Notes: generated by a model not told the origin, from the sequence alone. A stretch of 64,000 nucleotides of DNA from Liquorilactobacillus sicerae (GCF_029916425.1 NZ_JAHAVQ010000002.1:124001-188000), one strand, 5' to 3'. Counted from the first letter of the stretch, positions 1-8,656 are shown. Numbers and translations: made by a program.

Positions 1-600
1 GATGTGAGCCATATCAACCATCAACTTAGCCCCGACTGAATCAGCAATCTCACGGAATTTCTTAAAATCGATCACCCGTGAATAAGCACTGGCACCAGCC
101 ACAATCAATTTTGGCTGATGCTTTTTAGCTAATTCAGCAATCGCCGCATAGTCCAGGCATTCTGTTTCAGGATCAACTCCATAAGCAACAAAATTATAAG
201 TCTTACCACTGAAATTAACTGGCGATCCATGAGTCAAATGACCGCCAGCTGTTAGATCCATCCCCAAAACAGTATCTCCTGGTTTAATCAAAGCTAAATA
301 AGCAGCGGCATTGGCCTGCGAACCTGAGTGTGGCTGAACATTGGCAAATTTTGCACCAAACAATTTTTTAGCCCGTTCGATGGCTAAGCTTTCAACAACA
401 TCTATGTATTCACAACCACCATAATAACGTTTGCCAGGATATCCTTCAGCGTATTTGTTGGTCAGCACACTGCCTTGAGCTGCTAAAACCGCTTTAGAAA
501 CAACATTTTCAGAAGCAATCAACTCCAGATTCCTTTGTTGGCGTTCTTCTTCCTGCTTAATGGCATTCCATAAATCAGGATCCTTTTGTTTAAAATCCAC
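1..600 (-). CDS. glyA: Serine hydroxymethyltransferase, N-terminal part (cut by window edge)
   Basis: PLP enzyme that interconverts serine and glycine while charging tetrahydrofolate with a one-carbon unit; cytosolic. The reverse strand from a GTG at 600 reads [19 protein letters not shown], then the family blocks [42 protein letters not shown] and [18 protein letters not shown], ending in LMVDMAHI at the edge. About 200 of the usual ~410 residues are present; the PLP lysine lies outside the window. The GTG start is supported by AAAGGAAT eight bases upstream. It is divergent from the serine dehydratase genes, so serine synthesis/cleavage and serine degradation sit side by side. Family assignment is very secure. 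Confidence 0.96.
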   Translation of the reverse strand, partial: MDFKQKDPDLWNAIKQEEERQQRNLELIASENVVSKAVLAAQGSVLTNKYAEGYPGKRYYGGCEYIDVVESLAIERAKKLFGAKFANVQPHSGSQANAAAYLALIKPGDTVLGMDLTAGGHLTHGSPVNFSGKTYNFVAYGVDPETECLDYAAIAELAKKHQPKLIVAGASAYSRVIDFKKFREIADSVGAKLMVDMAHI

Positions 601-950
601 GTTAGATCATTCCTTTCTAATTCTTATTATCTGAATTGTATCACAATTTAAGGCTTCGTTTTTTATCAAATTGTTGCCGCAAACAAATCTTTCAACTTAA
701 AGTTTAAAATTTTCAAAAAATTTGGCTTAACTGCTATTATCAGTGTTTACTACTAGACCAATTTTTAATTATTTCTCGTTTACTCATGAATTATATTTTG
801 AAATCAAGTTTTTCAGTCGCAAATTATTTGCTTTTACTAATCTGTACCAATTCAAAAAAATGGAAACTTATAATTTTACTGATTTCATTTTATTAGTTCT
901 GATTTGATGTTAAAATGACAAAGTATTAGTAGTAAAGGAAGGCAAAACAA
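601..950. other. Intergenic region between divergent glyA and sdaAB
   Basis: About 350 AT-rich bases between two divergent genes, so it must carry promoters for both. A TAAAAT hexamer at 911-916 is a possible -10 for sdaAB, but I see no convincing -35 at 17 bases. No reading frame, T-box or clear hairpin was recognised. Confidence 0.4.
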
Positions 951-1607
951 GTGGAGCAATATCAGAGCATCTTTGATATCATCGGTCCGATCATGATTGG
1001 ACCATCAAGTTCGCATACTGCCGGCGCCTTAGCAATCGGTCACGTTGCGTATCAACTATTTAACGGTCAACCCGAAAAGGTCATGATTCATTATTATGAA
1101 TCCTTTGCCGCAACCCATCGTGGACATGGGACTGATTTTGCAATCGTAGCTGGAATCCTTGGCCTGGGTTATTCAGATTTCAAAATCGTTTCTTCGGTTA
1201 AGCTGGCTCAAGAACGCGGAATTCAAATCAACTTTATTGAAGAAAGTCAACCCAGTCCTATTGGTCACCCGAATACGGCTTTCATTGAAATGACTGGGTC
1301 CCAACAAAAATTGATCGTTGGCGGCTGTTCAGTTGGTGGTGGCAAGATTGAAATTAGGCAACTGCTTTATCATAATTGTCAGATCAAAGTTAACGGTTTT
1401 TTACCATTTGCACTCTGCCCGCTTGATCCACAGTATCTGAAAGTTCAACAACAGATTTGGGAAAAAATTGGTTTGATCCGCCAAATCAAAATTTTTCATC
1501 AACAGACGGCAGCAGTGGCGGTTTTGTTTTTGAGCCGCAATCCAACGGTGGCAGAAAGGCAGCATTTACAAAAAATTTTACCGCAAATAACTATTTTGCA
1601 AGGATAA
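951..1607 (+). CDS. sdaAB: L-serine dehydratase, iron-sulfur-dependent, beta subunit
   Basis: Beta subunit of the oxygen-sensitive [4Fe-4S] L-serine dehydratase, which deaminates serine to pyruvate and ammonia with SdaAA. The N-terminus has the family signature IIGPIMIGPSSSHTAGA (residues about 11-27), and a glycine-rich GGCSVGGGKIEI block lies near residue 125. The C-terminal third is ACT-like in position. At 218 aa it matches Gram-positive SdaAB, which is separate from the alpha subunit. The start is GTG at 951, preceded by AAAGGAAGG at 935-943. sdaAA follows after 15 bases, so the two form an operon. Nothing unusual was seen. Confidence 0.95.
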   Translation: MEQYQSIFDIIGPIMIGPSSSHTAGALAIGHVAYQLFNGQPEKVMIHYYESFAATHRGHGTDFAIVAGILGLGYSDFKIVSSVKLAQERGIQINFIEESQPSPIGHPNTAFIEMTGSQQKLIVGGCSVGGGKIEIRQLLYHNCQIKVNGFLPFALCPLDPQYLKVQQQIWEKIGLIRQIKIFHQQTAAVAVLFLSRNPTVAERQHLQKILPQITILQG

Positions 1608-1622
1608 CCGAGGTAATTTTCA

Positions 1623-2507
1623 ATGTACAAAACAATTAAAGATTTAGTTACTAGCTGTCAACAGCAGCAAAAACCAATTTGGCAAATTGTGTTAACAGCT
1701 GAGCAGGAACAGACCCAAGCCAATGAAACTGAAATTTGGCGGCAGTTGAGCAAACGTTACACTGTGATGCAAGCAGCAATCAAACGCGCTACAATTGGTG
1801 ATGGTGTCTATTCACCAACTGGCTTGACAGGTGGCGAAGCACTAAAAATCAAAAAATATCGTGCCTCCCAACCAACCTTGGCCGGAGGAGCTTTATTGCA
1901 GGCTGTTGAAAATGCGGTTGCCACTAATGAAGTCAATGCAGCCATGGGTAAAATTTGTGCGACTCCAACAGCTGGCTCTTCGGGAACTGTTCCAGGCGTG
2001 CTTTTTTATTTAAAAGACCGGCTGCAGCTGAATCAACAGCAGTGTTTAAAATTTTTACTGACTAGTGGAGCAATCGGGCTGATCATTGCCAACAATGCCA
2101 TGATTGCCGGTGCGACTGGTGGTTGTCAAGCAGAAGTTGGCAGTGCCTCAGCCATGGCAGCCGCTGCGGCAGTTGAAGCAGCAGGTGGAACAGCTGAACA
2201 AAGCAGTCAGGCTGTCGCAATTGCCATGAGCAATCTTTTAGGGCTCGTTTGCGATCCAATCGCTGGTCTAGTTGAGATCCCTTGTGTCAAACGGAATGCC
2301 ATTGGAGCAGTCAATGCGATCGTTGCCGCTGATTTGGCCTTAGCCGGCTGCACGAGCAAGATTCCCGCCGATGAAGTCATTGGAGCAATGGCTGATATTG
2401 GCCGTAAATTGCCGCGCGAAGTTCGCGAAACTGGCCTGGGCGGCTTAGCTGGCACACCAACTGGTCAGCAAATTCAAATCAAAATCTTTGGTAAAAAGCT
2501 CGACTAG
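1623..2507 (+). CDS. sdaAA: L-serine dehydratase, iron-sulfur-dependent, alpha subunit
   Basis: Catalytic subunit of L-serine dehydratase; it binds the [4Fe-4S] cluster that activates the serine hydroxyl. Cys168 (in GATGGCQAE), Cys210 (in LVCDPIAG) and Cys221 (in EIPCVKRNA) have spacings of 42 and 11, which match the cluster cysteines of the family. The conserved ICATPTAGSSGT block is at 111-122. Length 294 aa is typical for the split two-subunit form. ATG at 1623 has GAGGTAA about eight bases upstream. It follows sdaAB in the same operon. The enzyme would supply pyruvate and ammonia from serine. Confidence 0.96.
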   Translation: MYKTIKDLVTSCQQQQKPIWQIVLTAEQEQTQANETEIWRQLSKRYTVMQAAIKRATIGDGVYSPTGLTGGEALKIKKYRASQPTLAGGALLQAVENAVATNEVNAAMGKICATPTAGSSGTVPGVLFYLKDRLQLNQQQCLKFLLTSGAIGLIIANNAMIAGATGGCQAEVGSASAMAAAAAVEAAGGTAEQSSQAVAIAMSNLLGLVCDPIAGLVEIPCVKRNAIGAVNAIVAADLALAGCTSKIPADEVIGAMADIGRKLPREVRETGLGGLAGTPTGQQIQIKIFGKKLD

Positions 2508-2583
2508 TTCCGCTGAAATTTTGATAAGCAAAAAGCAGGTATTAATTTTAGAAATCACTTATACTGCAAATGAGGTGATGAAA

Positions 2584-3429
2584 GTGAAACTAACTTATCA
2601 GTTAGATAGTGAATTAACAATCAAGCGTCTCGGTTATGGAACCATGCAGTTACCTGGTCCAGGAGTTTGGGGTCCAGCAGCTGATGAGCAAAACGCCGTT
2701 AAAGTCATTGAAACGGTCATTGATCACGGTGTTAATTTTATTGACACCGCAGATGCTTATGGGCCACTGTATGCCAATTTGTATCTGCGGCAAGCTCTGC
2801 AAAACCGTCCTGACAGTCAGGTAGTCGTTGCTACGAAGGTCGGTTTTACGCGACAAGGGCCCGGACAATGGACGCCGAACGGCCGACCAGAATATTTGCG
2901 CCAACAAGTTGAAATGAATCTCTTTTCTTTGGGTCTCGATCAACTTGATCTCTTGCAGCTTCACCGAATTGATCCGACCATCCCGCTAGCCGAACAATTA
3001 GGAGTTTTAGCGCAAATGCAACAGGAAGGCAAAATCAAGCACATTGGTTTGAGCCAGGTCACTGTTGAACAATTGGCTGCAGCCCAAAAAATCGTCCCGA
3101 TCGTTTCCGTTCAAAATCGCTATAATCTGATCGACCGACGTGACGAAGATGTTCTTCAATATGCTGAAAAACATCATCTAGCCTTCATTCCTTGGTTCCC
3201 ACTGGCAACGGGCAAATTGACTCATGACAGCCAATTGACTAAGATTGCGGCCAAATATCAAGCTACTCCGGCTCAAATTGCACTGGCTTGGCTTTTGCAA
3301 CGCAGTGATGTGATTTTGCCGATTCCAGGAACCAAATCAAGCGACCATGCTTTACAAAATATTGCTGCAACTAAGATCAAACTTTCAACGGCAGATTTTG
3401 AGCTTTTAGATCAATTGGGAAAACATTAA
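2584..3429 (+). CDS. Aldo/keto reductase
   Basis: NAD(P)H-dependent oxidoreductase of the aldo/keto reductase superfamily; substrate unknown. The TIM-barrel blocks are visible: IKRLGYGTMQLPGPGVWG, the catalytic Asp/Tyr in FIDTADAYGP, the Lys in VVATKVGF, LDQLDLLQLHRIDPTIPL with the catalytic His, and the C-terminal NADP-binding stretch ILPIPGTKSSDH. The frame is open from 2488, overlapping sdaAA, but GAGGTG at 2572-2577 abuts the ATG at 2578 and is correctly spaced for the GTG at 2584, so I choose GTG (281 aa). TATACT at 2560-2565 could be its own -10. A bidirectional terminator follows. Confidence 0.88.
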   Translation: MKLTYQLDSELTIKRLGYGTMQLPGPGVWGPAADEQNAVKVIETVIDHGVNFIDTADAYGPLYANLYLRQALQNRPDSQVVVATKVGFTRQGPGQWTPNGRPEYLRQQVEMNLFSLGLDQLDLLQLHRIDPTIPLAEQLGVLAQMQQEGKIKHIGLSQVTVEQLAAAQKIVPIVSVQNRYNLIDRRDEDVLQYAEKHHLAFIPWFPLATGKLTHDSQLTKIAAKYQATPAQIALAWLLQRSDVILPIPGTKSSDHALQNIAATKIKLSTADFELLDQLGKH

Positions 3430-3433
3430 AAAA

Positions 3434-3458
3434 ACAGTCACGAAAATCTCGTGACTGT
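3434..3458. terminator. Bidirectional intrinsic terminator
   Basis: Perfect 10-bp stem (ACAGTCACGA at 3434-3443, TCGTGACTGT at 3449-3458) with a 5-base loop. It has T-runs on the + strand side and A-runs before it, so it can end transcription from both the aldo/keto reductase and the convergent deformylase gene. Confidence 0.9.
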
Positions 3459-3462
3459 TTTT

Positions 3463-3873
3463 TTAGATCAAGCGGCCATTACAGTGATCGATCTCATGTT
3501 GAATCGTCTGGGCAATCAAACCACTGAATGTTTGCTGCTGCAAACGAAAATTCTGATCAAGATAGCTGACAGTAATCGTTTGAAAGCGTTTCGTTTGCCG
3601 CTGGCCTTTAAGCGATAAACATCCTTCTACCGTTTGATAAAGCCCTTTTCGCTGTTTAATTTGCGGATTGACCATTAAAACTGGCAACGGACCAACGAAA
3701 AAGGCGATAATCTGTTTGTTTTCGCCAATCATATTGGCCGCCATCCCCAGACAATCAGCCTGGTGAGCGACCAGCGTATCCCGCAAGTCAAGCAGAATAG
3801 GTTGATCGTTAACTGTTGCTGGCCGTGACTTATGAGCTAAAAAATTTATTTGCTGATTAATAGGTCTGATCAT
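3463..3873 (-). CDS. Peptide deformylase family protein, short form
   Basis: Peptide deformylases remove the formyl group from N-terminal methionine of nascent proteins using a metal bound by one Cys and two His. Motif 2 (VEGCLS, with the Cys ligand) and motif 3 (QHEIDHCNGRL, HExxH type) are intact. Motif 1, normally GxGxAAxQ, reads CLGMAANMIG, losing the first Gly and the Gln that orients the substrate. At 136 aa it is shorter than the usual 160-190 and stops right after motif 3, without the C-terminal helix. ATG at 3873 has AGGAG upstream. It is probably a second, divergent deformylase paralogue; the main def would be elsewhere. Activity is uncertain. Confidence 0.85.
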   Translation of the reverse strand: MIRPINQQINFLAHKSRPATVNDQPILLDLRDTLVAHQADCLGMAANMIGENKQIIAFFVGPLPVLMVNPQIKQRKGLYQTVEGCLSLKGQRQTKRFQTITVSYLDQNFRLQQQTFSGLIAQTIQHEIDHCNGRLI

Positions 3874-3926
3874 TTGCTTTGCTCCTAAAAAAACTTGGTT
3901 AAAATTATCTTAGCATTTTTTTAGCG

Positions 3927-3950
3927 TGTAATCATGTTAAAATGATTACA
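3927..3950. promoter_or_regulatory. Perfect inverted repeat (candidate operator) upstream of ubiB
   Basis: Arms TGTAATCAT (3927-3935) and ATGATTACA (3942-3950) are perfectly complementary around GTTAAA. The repeat includes a TAAAAT that could be the -10 of the ubiB promoter, about 30 bases before the start codon, so a dimeric repressor bound there would block transcription. It could also affect the divergent deformylase gene. The regulator is not identifiable from the window. Confidence 0.55.
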
Positions 3951-3979
3951 AATGAACTTAAATAAAGGTTGGGATATTT

Positions 3980-5716
3980 GTGACAGAAGAAGCCGAAAAC
4001 GAAATAACTGAGATCACTCATAAAAATCAGCGAATGCGCCTTTTGGAAATCGTGCGAATAATGCGTAAACACGACTTTATTCGCAACTTCGTAAAGCAAC
4101 AGCATCCAGCGGAGATCCGGCAAGCACTTGAAGAGTTAGGCCCAACCTTCATTAAGGCCGGACAACTGTTATCAACCCGGCCTGATTTGATTTCACCAAC
4201 CTTTATCAAAGAATTCCGCAAACTGCAAGACGATGTAACGGCAGATTCTTTTGCCACCGTTGAAAAAATTTTTTCCGAACAAACTGGCAAACAGGTTGAT
4301 CAAGTCTTCAGTGATTTTGAAAAAGAACCATTTGCTTCAGCATCGATTGGTCAGACACACCGGGCAACCTTGAAGAACGGAACTCGCGTAGTTGTCAAAA
4401 TTCAGCATCCCGACGTTGAAAAATTAGTTGCCACTGATTTGGCTCTTTTTAGCCAGGCGTTAAAGATTGTCAAATTCGTGCCTGATATCAGTGTTGTTGA
4501 TCCAGTGGAAGTTTTTGAAGAAGTCCGTCATTCCTTATTGAGCGAAATCAATACTGAAAATGAAGTTCACAATGGAACTCGTTTTTACCAACTTAATAAT
4601 CACCACGGAATTTTTTTAGTACCGCGCGTGTATGAAGAATATTCGACACAAAAAATTTTAGTTAATGATGAGATGCCTGGCATTAGTATTGAAGAGATCG
4701 CTGACCAAAAGCTCAGCCAGAATCCAGTAGAAGCTAAAAAGCAGCAGCAGACCCGAACCTTTTTAGCCCGAGCGTTAGTCGAAAATTTCATTAAACAAGT
4801 TTTCGTTGATAACTTTTTTCATGCTGATCCGCATCCAGGTAATATTTTATTTTGGAAAATTCCCAAATTTGAACCGCACATTCAGCCCGATCTTGAACGA
4901 CAACTGCGTGCCCGCTTCAAGCCTAAAACTAATCTGCCTGATTATCGGTTAATTTATTTGGACTTTGGCATGATGGGCAAACTAACTCCCAATTTAGCTG
5001 ATGGAATCGCCAATGTCGTCATAGCTTTAAACACCAAAGAACCGCGATCGATTGGTCAAGCATTGTTAGCTATTTGCAATCGGACCGGCGAAGTCGATCA
5101 GGAGGATTTTTACGATCAACTGGCAGTTTTCTTAGCCCCTTACCTTCATAGTGGCCTTGGAGAAATTGATTTTCCAACTTTCATTTATGAAATCATCAGT
5201 CTTTGTCGACAAAACAATCTCCAAGCTAAGCCGGAAGTAACTTTATTAGTAAAAGCTTTCGGCTTGCTGGAAGGCCTGGTTGCCCAGCTGGACCCAAAAT
5301 TGTCAATGATGGACATTGCGCGACCATTTGGACGTAAATATTTACGGCAAAAATTCAATTTTAGAAATGATGTTGAAGATACCATTTTAAATTTGTTTAA
5401 TGCTACGAAGTCCTTGCCGCAACTACCAATCAAAGCTGAAAAAGTTTTAGATCTTTTGCTCCAAGGCCAAGGCCGGATGAATATTCGTTATAAGGGCCAG
5501 GACAGCCTACTAAATCGTTTTGAACAGATCGTCAATCGCTTAATGGTCACAATCGTCTTAGCAGCAATTATTCTCAGTTCTTCCTTATTGGTTCAAGGTA
5601 GTGCTGGTCATCCAGCTATCTATAACATCGGTGTCACTGGCTATCTAATTTCTTTTTTAATTATTGTTTTACTGATTCTAGATGAGATGCGCCGCTACTT
5701 TAAACATAAGAAATAA
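3980..5716 (+). CDS. ubiB: UbiB/AarF (ABC1) family atypical kinase
   Basis: Member of the UbiB/COQ8 protein-kinase-like family, linked in other bacteria to isoprenoid quinone synthesis; its role in lactic acid bacteria is unclear. Family hallmarks in order: the KAGQLLSTRPDL block (about 59-70) with the KxGQ motif, the Ala-rich ASASIGQTH loop that replaces the kinase P-loop (about 119-127), VVKIQHP with the ATP lysine, NFFHADPHPGNI as catalytic loop, LDFGMMG as DFG motif, and a hydrophobic C-terminal hairpin for membrane anchoring. Length 578 aa is normal. Start is GTG at 3980 after AAAGG. A perfect inverted repeat overlaps its promoter. A terminator follows. Confidence 0.93.
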   Translation: MTEEAENEITEITHKNQRMRLLEIVRIMRKHDFIRNFVKQQHPAEIRQALEELGPTFIKAGQLLSTRPDLISPTFIKEFRKLQDDVTADSFATVEKIFSEQTGKQVDQVFSDFEKEPFASASIGQTHRATLKNGTRVVVKIQHPDVEKLVATDLALFSQALKIVKFVPDISVVDPVEVFEEVRHSLLSEINTENEVHNGTRFYQLNNHHGIFLVPRVYEEYSTQKILVNDEMPGISIEEIADQKLSQNPVEAKKQQQTRTFLARALVENFIKQVFVDNFFHADPHPGNILFWKIPKFEPHIQPDLERQLRARFKPKTNLPDYRLIYLDFGMMGKLTPNLADGIANVVIALNTKEPRSIGQALLAICNRTGEVDQEDFYDQLAVFLAPYLHSGLGEIDFPTFIYEIISLCRQNNLQAKPEVTLLVKAFGLLEGLVAQLDPKLSMMDIARPFGRKYLRQKFNFRNDVEDTILNLFNATKSLPQLPIKAEKVLDLLLQGQGRMNIRYKGQDSLLNRFEQIVNRLMVTIVLAAIILSSSLLVQGSAGHPAIYNIGVTGYLISFLIIVLLILDEMRRYFKHKK

Positions 5717-5721
5717 CCTAA

Positions 5722-5760
5722 AGGCCTCCAAATTGACTTTTGGTATCAATTTGGGGGCCT
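5722..5760 (+). terminator. Intrinsic terminator after ubiB
   Basis: Fifteen-base stem (5722-5736 with 5746-5760, one G-T wobble) and a 9-base loop, followed by a short T-rich tail. It lies between the convergent ubiB and cyclodeaminase genes and may serve both. Confidence 0.8.
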
Positions 5761-5776
5761 ATTTGATTGGATTAAC

Positions 5777-6769
5777 TTAGTTCAATATTGTTCCGACTTT
5801 TGCCTGTTGTGCTGCTTTAACAATTCGATCAGCCGCGACAACATCGACAGCAGCTGTGCCAACCGTTTTGAAAACGGTAATCTGATTTTGACTAGTGCGT
5901 CCTAAAATTTTCTTGTTTATCAGCTGTCCCAGTTCACCAGTAAAGTTATTTTTAGAAAGCTGCCTCTTTTCCACTGGCTGAATAATATCGCCCGCTTCTG
6001 CTAAGACACCATCCATTGTATCAAAAATGATGCAATCAGCTTTTTGCAGCACCTCTGTCGGCATTTCACACATATCTGGGGTATATGCTCCAATGCCGTT
6101 AATATGCGTCCCTGACTTGACTAATTGTCCATCAAAGGTTGCCCGATGAGAAGTCGTAACTGTAGTAATAATATCAACTTGGGCTACTACTTGATCTGGA
6201 TCGGCAATTGGCAAAAACTCAGCCGCAAATTGACGGGAAAATTTTTTGGCTGCTTGTTGGGCAAAGTCGGTTGCTCGTTTTTGGTCAAGATCATAAATGT
6301 AAATTTTTTTCAATGGGCGGACGGTCAACATTGCTAATAATTGTGACATTGCCTGGCCGCCTGTTCCAATTAACAAAGCTTGACTGGAATTTGAACGCGA
6401 TAATAATTCAGTCGCCAAGCCCTGAATTGCCCCTGTTCTTAGCTGAGTTAAATAAGTCCCATCTAAAACAGCATTTACCACGCCAGTCGTTGCATCCAGG
6501 GTAATCATTGTTGCAGGTACACTTGGCAAATCCTTTTGCGGATTGTCCGGATAAACTGACACGATTTTGATTCCTAATGCTGGTTGAGAACTGCTGACAT
6601 ATCCTGGCATGTAAAGGCTTTGACCATTATGCTCTGGCACATCAATATTGGTACGCAACGGAATATCTGCCCGACCAGCCGAATACAAACTGAGTGCTTC
6701 CCGATCAGCTTCAATTGCTTGGCGCATTGAGAACACTTTTTTAATATCTGCTGCTGTTAAATAGCGCAT
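5777..6769 (-). CDS. Ornithine cyclodeaminase / mu-crystallin family protein
   Basis: NAD(P)-dependent enzyme family that includes ornithine cyclodeaminase, alanine dehydrogenase and ketimine reductases. Seen: N-terminal MRYLTAADIKKVFSM, the substrate-binding block PSVPATMITLDATTG, LTQLRTGAIQGLAT (family RTGA motif), a Rossmann GTGGQA (about 155-160), and the IITTVTTS and GAYTPDMCEMP segments. 330 aa is normal. ATG at 6769 has AAGGAGG upstream. It is the last gene of a three-gene operon behind a TrmB-like regulator and a TSUP permease, which suggests the permease moves its substrate or product. The family does not allow the substrate to be named from sequence alone; ornithine-to-proline conversion is only one option. 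Confidence 0.9.
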   Translation of the reverse strand: MRYLTAADIKKVFSMRQAIEADREALSLYSAGRADIPLRTNIDVPEHNGQSLYMPGYVSSSQPALGIKIVSVYPDNPQKDLPSVPATMITLDATTGVVNAVLDGTYLTQLRTGAIQGLATELLSRSNSSQALLIGTGGQAMSQLLAMLTVRPLKKIYIYDLDQKRATDFAQQAAKKFSRQFAAEFLPIADPDQVVAQVDIITTVTTSHRATFDGQLVKSGTHINGIGAYTPDMCEMPTEVLQKADCIIFDTMDGVLAEAGDIIQPVEKRQLSKNNFTGELGQLINKKILGRTSQNQITVFKTVGTAAVDVVAADRIVKAAQQAKVGTILN

Positions 6770-6782
6770 TTGATTTTCCTCC

Positions 6783-7661
6783 TTATTTGTTAACTGCTGA
6801 ATTTCTTGTCTGACGATTATCCTGGTAGAGTGAAATTGCTGAGTACAATAAAACTACTACTACGATCCATTGAATAACTCCAGTATTCAGACTTTTTACT
6901 ACAAAAACTGCTAATAAAACACCAATAATTCCAAAAACTGAAAAAAGCGTAATTTTCCTAGAATAATCATCTAGTTTTATAAATTGCATACTGCCGACGG
7001 AAACTGAAAAAGTACATCCACCCATCATAATTGGAAATGCCGCCACTGGATTCATACCCATGGCATAAACAGTTGCCATCGTTAAAGCATATGATCCGAT
7101 ACCGATATTATTAAGTGCACCAAAGACAAACATCAACAAACCTGTCAAAGCCAGTTTCCAACCGTAAAGCTCAGTTGCCGTTCCATTAGAAGGAATCAGC
7201 CCAAATTTTCCAGCTAAAATCAAAGCTGTCGCTATTAATAAACCAACAATTACAAAATTGCGAATAACCTTTTCTGATAATTTGACTACAAAATGCGGCC
7301 CGATATATGCTCCTATTACCTGACAAATTATACAAACAAGCAAAGTTTTGATACCAACTGAGATATTAGTGATGTATGCTAATGACATTACAAATACCGG
7401 GATTACACACTGAGTATTCAAAGTACCCGGTAATTTTTTTAGTGAAACCCATTTCATTTTTGGATACAAAGCTGTTGAAATAGCGAAATCTGAAATACCA
7501 AAGGTCGATAAAAAATAGATTGCAATTTGGGCAAGTGGTGTCCAAAAATTATTTGCCGATTCTTTCATAATTTCATCGCGATGTTTGAATAAATCTCGCA
7601 GCAATACTAAGATAAATATTAAATTGATCAAGATAATTGCACTGATTAAAATTATTCGCAT
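6783..7661 (-). CDS. TSUP (TauE/SafE) family membrane transporter
   Basis: Integral membrane protein with about eight hydrophobic segments and the TauE/SafE pattern: a repeated half with conserved Pro/Gly such as PGTLNTQCVIPVFVMSLAY and GALNNIGIGSYALTMATVYAMGMNP. Known members export or import small anions such as sulfite, sulfoacetate or other organosulfur and carboxylate compounds. 292 aa, with ATG at 7661 preceded by AGGAGAG. It lies 15 bases after the TrmB-like gene and 13 before the cyclodeaminase-family gene, so all three are probably co-transcribed. The substrate is unknown. Confidence 0.88.
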   Translation of the reverse strand: MRIILISAIILINLIFILVLLRDLFKHRDEIMKESANNFWTPLAQIAIYFLSTFGISDFAISTALYPKMKWVSLKKLPGTLNTQCVIPVFVMSLAYITNISVGIKTLLVCIICQVIGAYIGPHFVVKLSEKVIRNFVIVGLLIATALILAGKFGLIPSNGTATELYGWKLALTGLLMFVFGALNNIGIGSYALTMATVYAMGMNPVAAFPIMMGGCTFSVSVGSMQFIKLDDYSRKITLFSVFGIIGVLLAVFVVKSLNTGVIQWIVVVVLLYSAISLYQDNRQTRNSAVNK

Positions 7662-7676
7662 TTTTAAACTCTCCTG

Positions 7677-8486
7677 TCATTTCTTAAAATAAATATCACG
7701 GACACCTTCAAGATCCTTCCCAAACTCTTGCGTTGCAGATTCATGCAACTGCTGTAAAGTTCTTAAACAATAGGCATCATGCAAAACATATTCTTGTGCT
7801 AAAAAAACCATCGAAGGATTTTTAGTAGTTATTACACCAGTGTTAGCTGAATCTGCAAGCAACCGACCAAAAGTTGCTATTTGATTATCACTGACTATAT
7901 TTAACCAGCGTCCGCCATAATCTTGAAGTTTATCGGCTTCAAAATAGTGTTTGTAAAACCGCCGAAAAGGCAAATCATACCGATGATGCTGGCTAAATAA
8001 GATTACCACGAATTCATGCAGTCGACGATCAGCTGCTCCTAACGCCGTAATTAACTCGGAAGAAAGGTCTTCAGAATAAACCTGAACGTATAAACTTTTT
8101 TTTGCCTGCTCAATTTGACAAACTGCTTTACTAAAAACTTGCTGATAATTTGGCAAGGACCAGACTGTCCCGTCTGCATTAGCAACCTCTAAACTGCTTA
8201 ATGTCTGTCTAAACTTACTAATATTTGTCTGACTTTCCCTTTCCAGTCGTTTGCTTACTTCCACTACTGGAACCGTGGTATAAATTACCGATTCATCTTT
8301 TGACGTTAAAACAAAATCTTTCTCAACTAACGCTGACAAAATACTATAAATTTTGGACCGCGAAATACCTGACTTCTTACTAATCTGATAGCCAGTAGCA
8401 GGCGGTATTTGCAACATTGTAATGTAGACTCGAGCTTCATTTTCCGTTAAACCAAAATTCATTAACACTTTTATTTTTTCATCCAT
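7677..8486 (-). CDS. TrmB-like transcriptional regulator
   Basis: Predicted DNA-binding regulator with an N-terminal winged helix (FGLTENEARVYITMLQIPPATGYQISKKSGISRSKIYSILSALVEKDFV, residues about 10-60), typical of the TrmB/HTH_11 group. A C-terminal ligand-binding region of about 150 aa contains KKSLYVQVYSEDL, as in the PLD-like effector domain of TrmB. The ATG at 8486 is preferred over the GTG at 8495 because AGGGTGAT sits at the right distance. It heads an operon with the permease and the cyclodeaminase-family gene and most likely controls it; a palindrome at 8507-8518 lies at its promoter. The effector is unknown. Confidence 0.85.
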   Translation of the reverse strand: MDEKIKVLMNFGLTENEARVYITMLQIPPATGYQISKKSGISRSKIYSILSALVEKDFVLTSKDESVIYTTVPVVEVSKRLERESQTNISKFRQTLSSLEVANADGTVWSLPNYQQVFSKAVCQIEQAKKSLYVQVYSEDLSSELITALGAADRRLHEFVVILFSQHHRYDLPFRRFYKHYFEADKLQDYGGRWLNIVSDNQIATFGRLLADSANTGVITTKNPSMVFLAQEYVLHDAYCLRTLQQLHESATQEFGKDLEGVRDIYFKK

Positions 8487-8506
8487 GTTAATCACCCTAA
8501 AACAGT

Positions 8507-8533
8507 TAGTAGCTACTACCAGTTACTACTATA
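8507..8533 (-). promoter_or_regulatory. Candidate operator/promoter of the TrmB-like operon
   Basis: A perfect 12-bp palindrome TAGTAGCTACTA (8507-8518) is followed on the + strand by a partial copy, AGTTACTACTA (8521-8531). The copy overlaps a reverse-strand TATAGT at 8528-8533, a good -10 for the operon. The arrangement suggests autoregulation. Farther out, TGATAA and TTATCA arms near 8563-8576 form another short dyad. No binding evidence exists in the sequence itself. Confidence 0.5.
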
Positions 8534-8656
8534 AAGGATTCGTGACAAAATTTCTATAGTTTGTGATAAACTTATCATTTTTATTTTGCTTAAATTAAGA
8601 GCATTACAAATAATCATTATAGTCCTTGAATGTTTTATCACAAAAGTCTAAAAAAA

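Noticed and set aside
1457-1639. Overlapping frame across the sdaAB/sdaAA junction
   Set aside because: Same-strand shadow of two well-supported genes, with no ribosome binding site.
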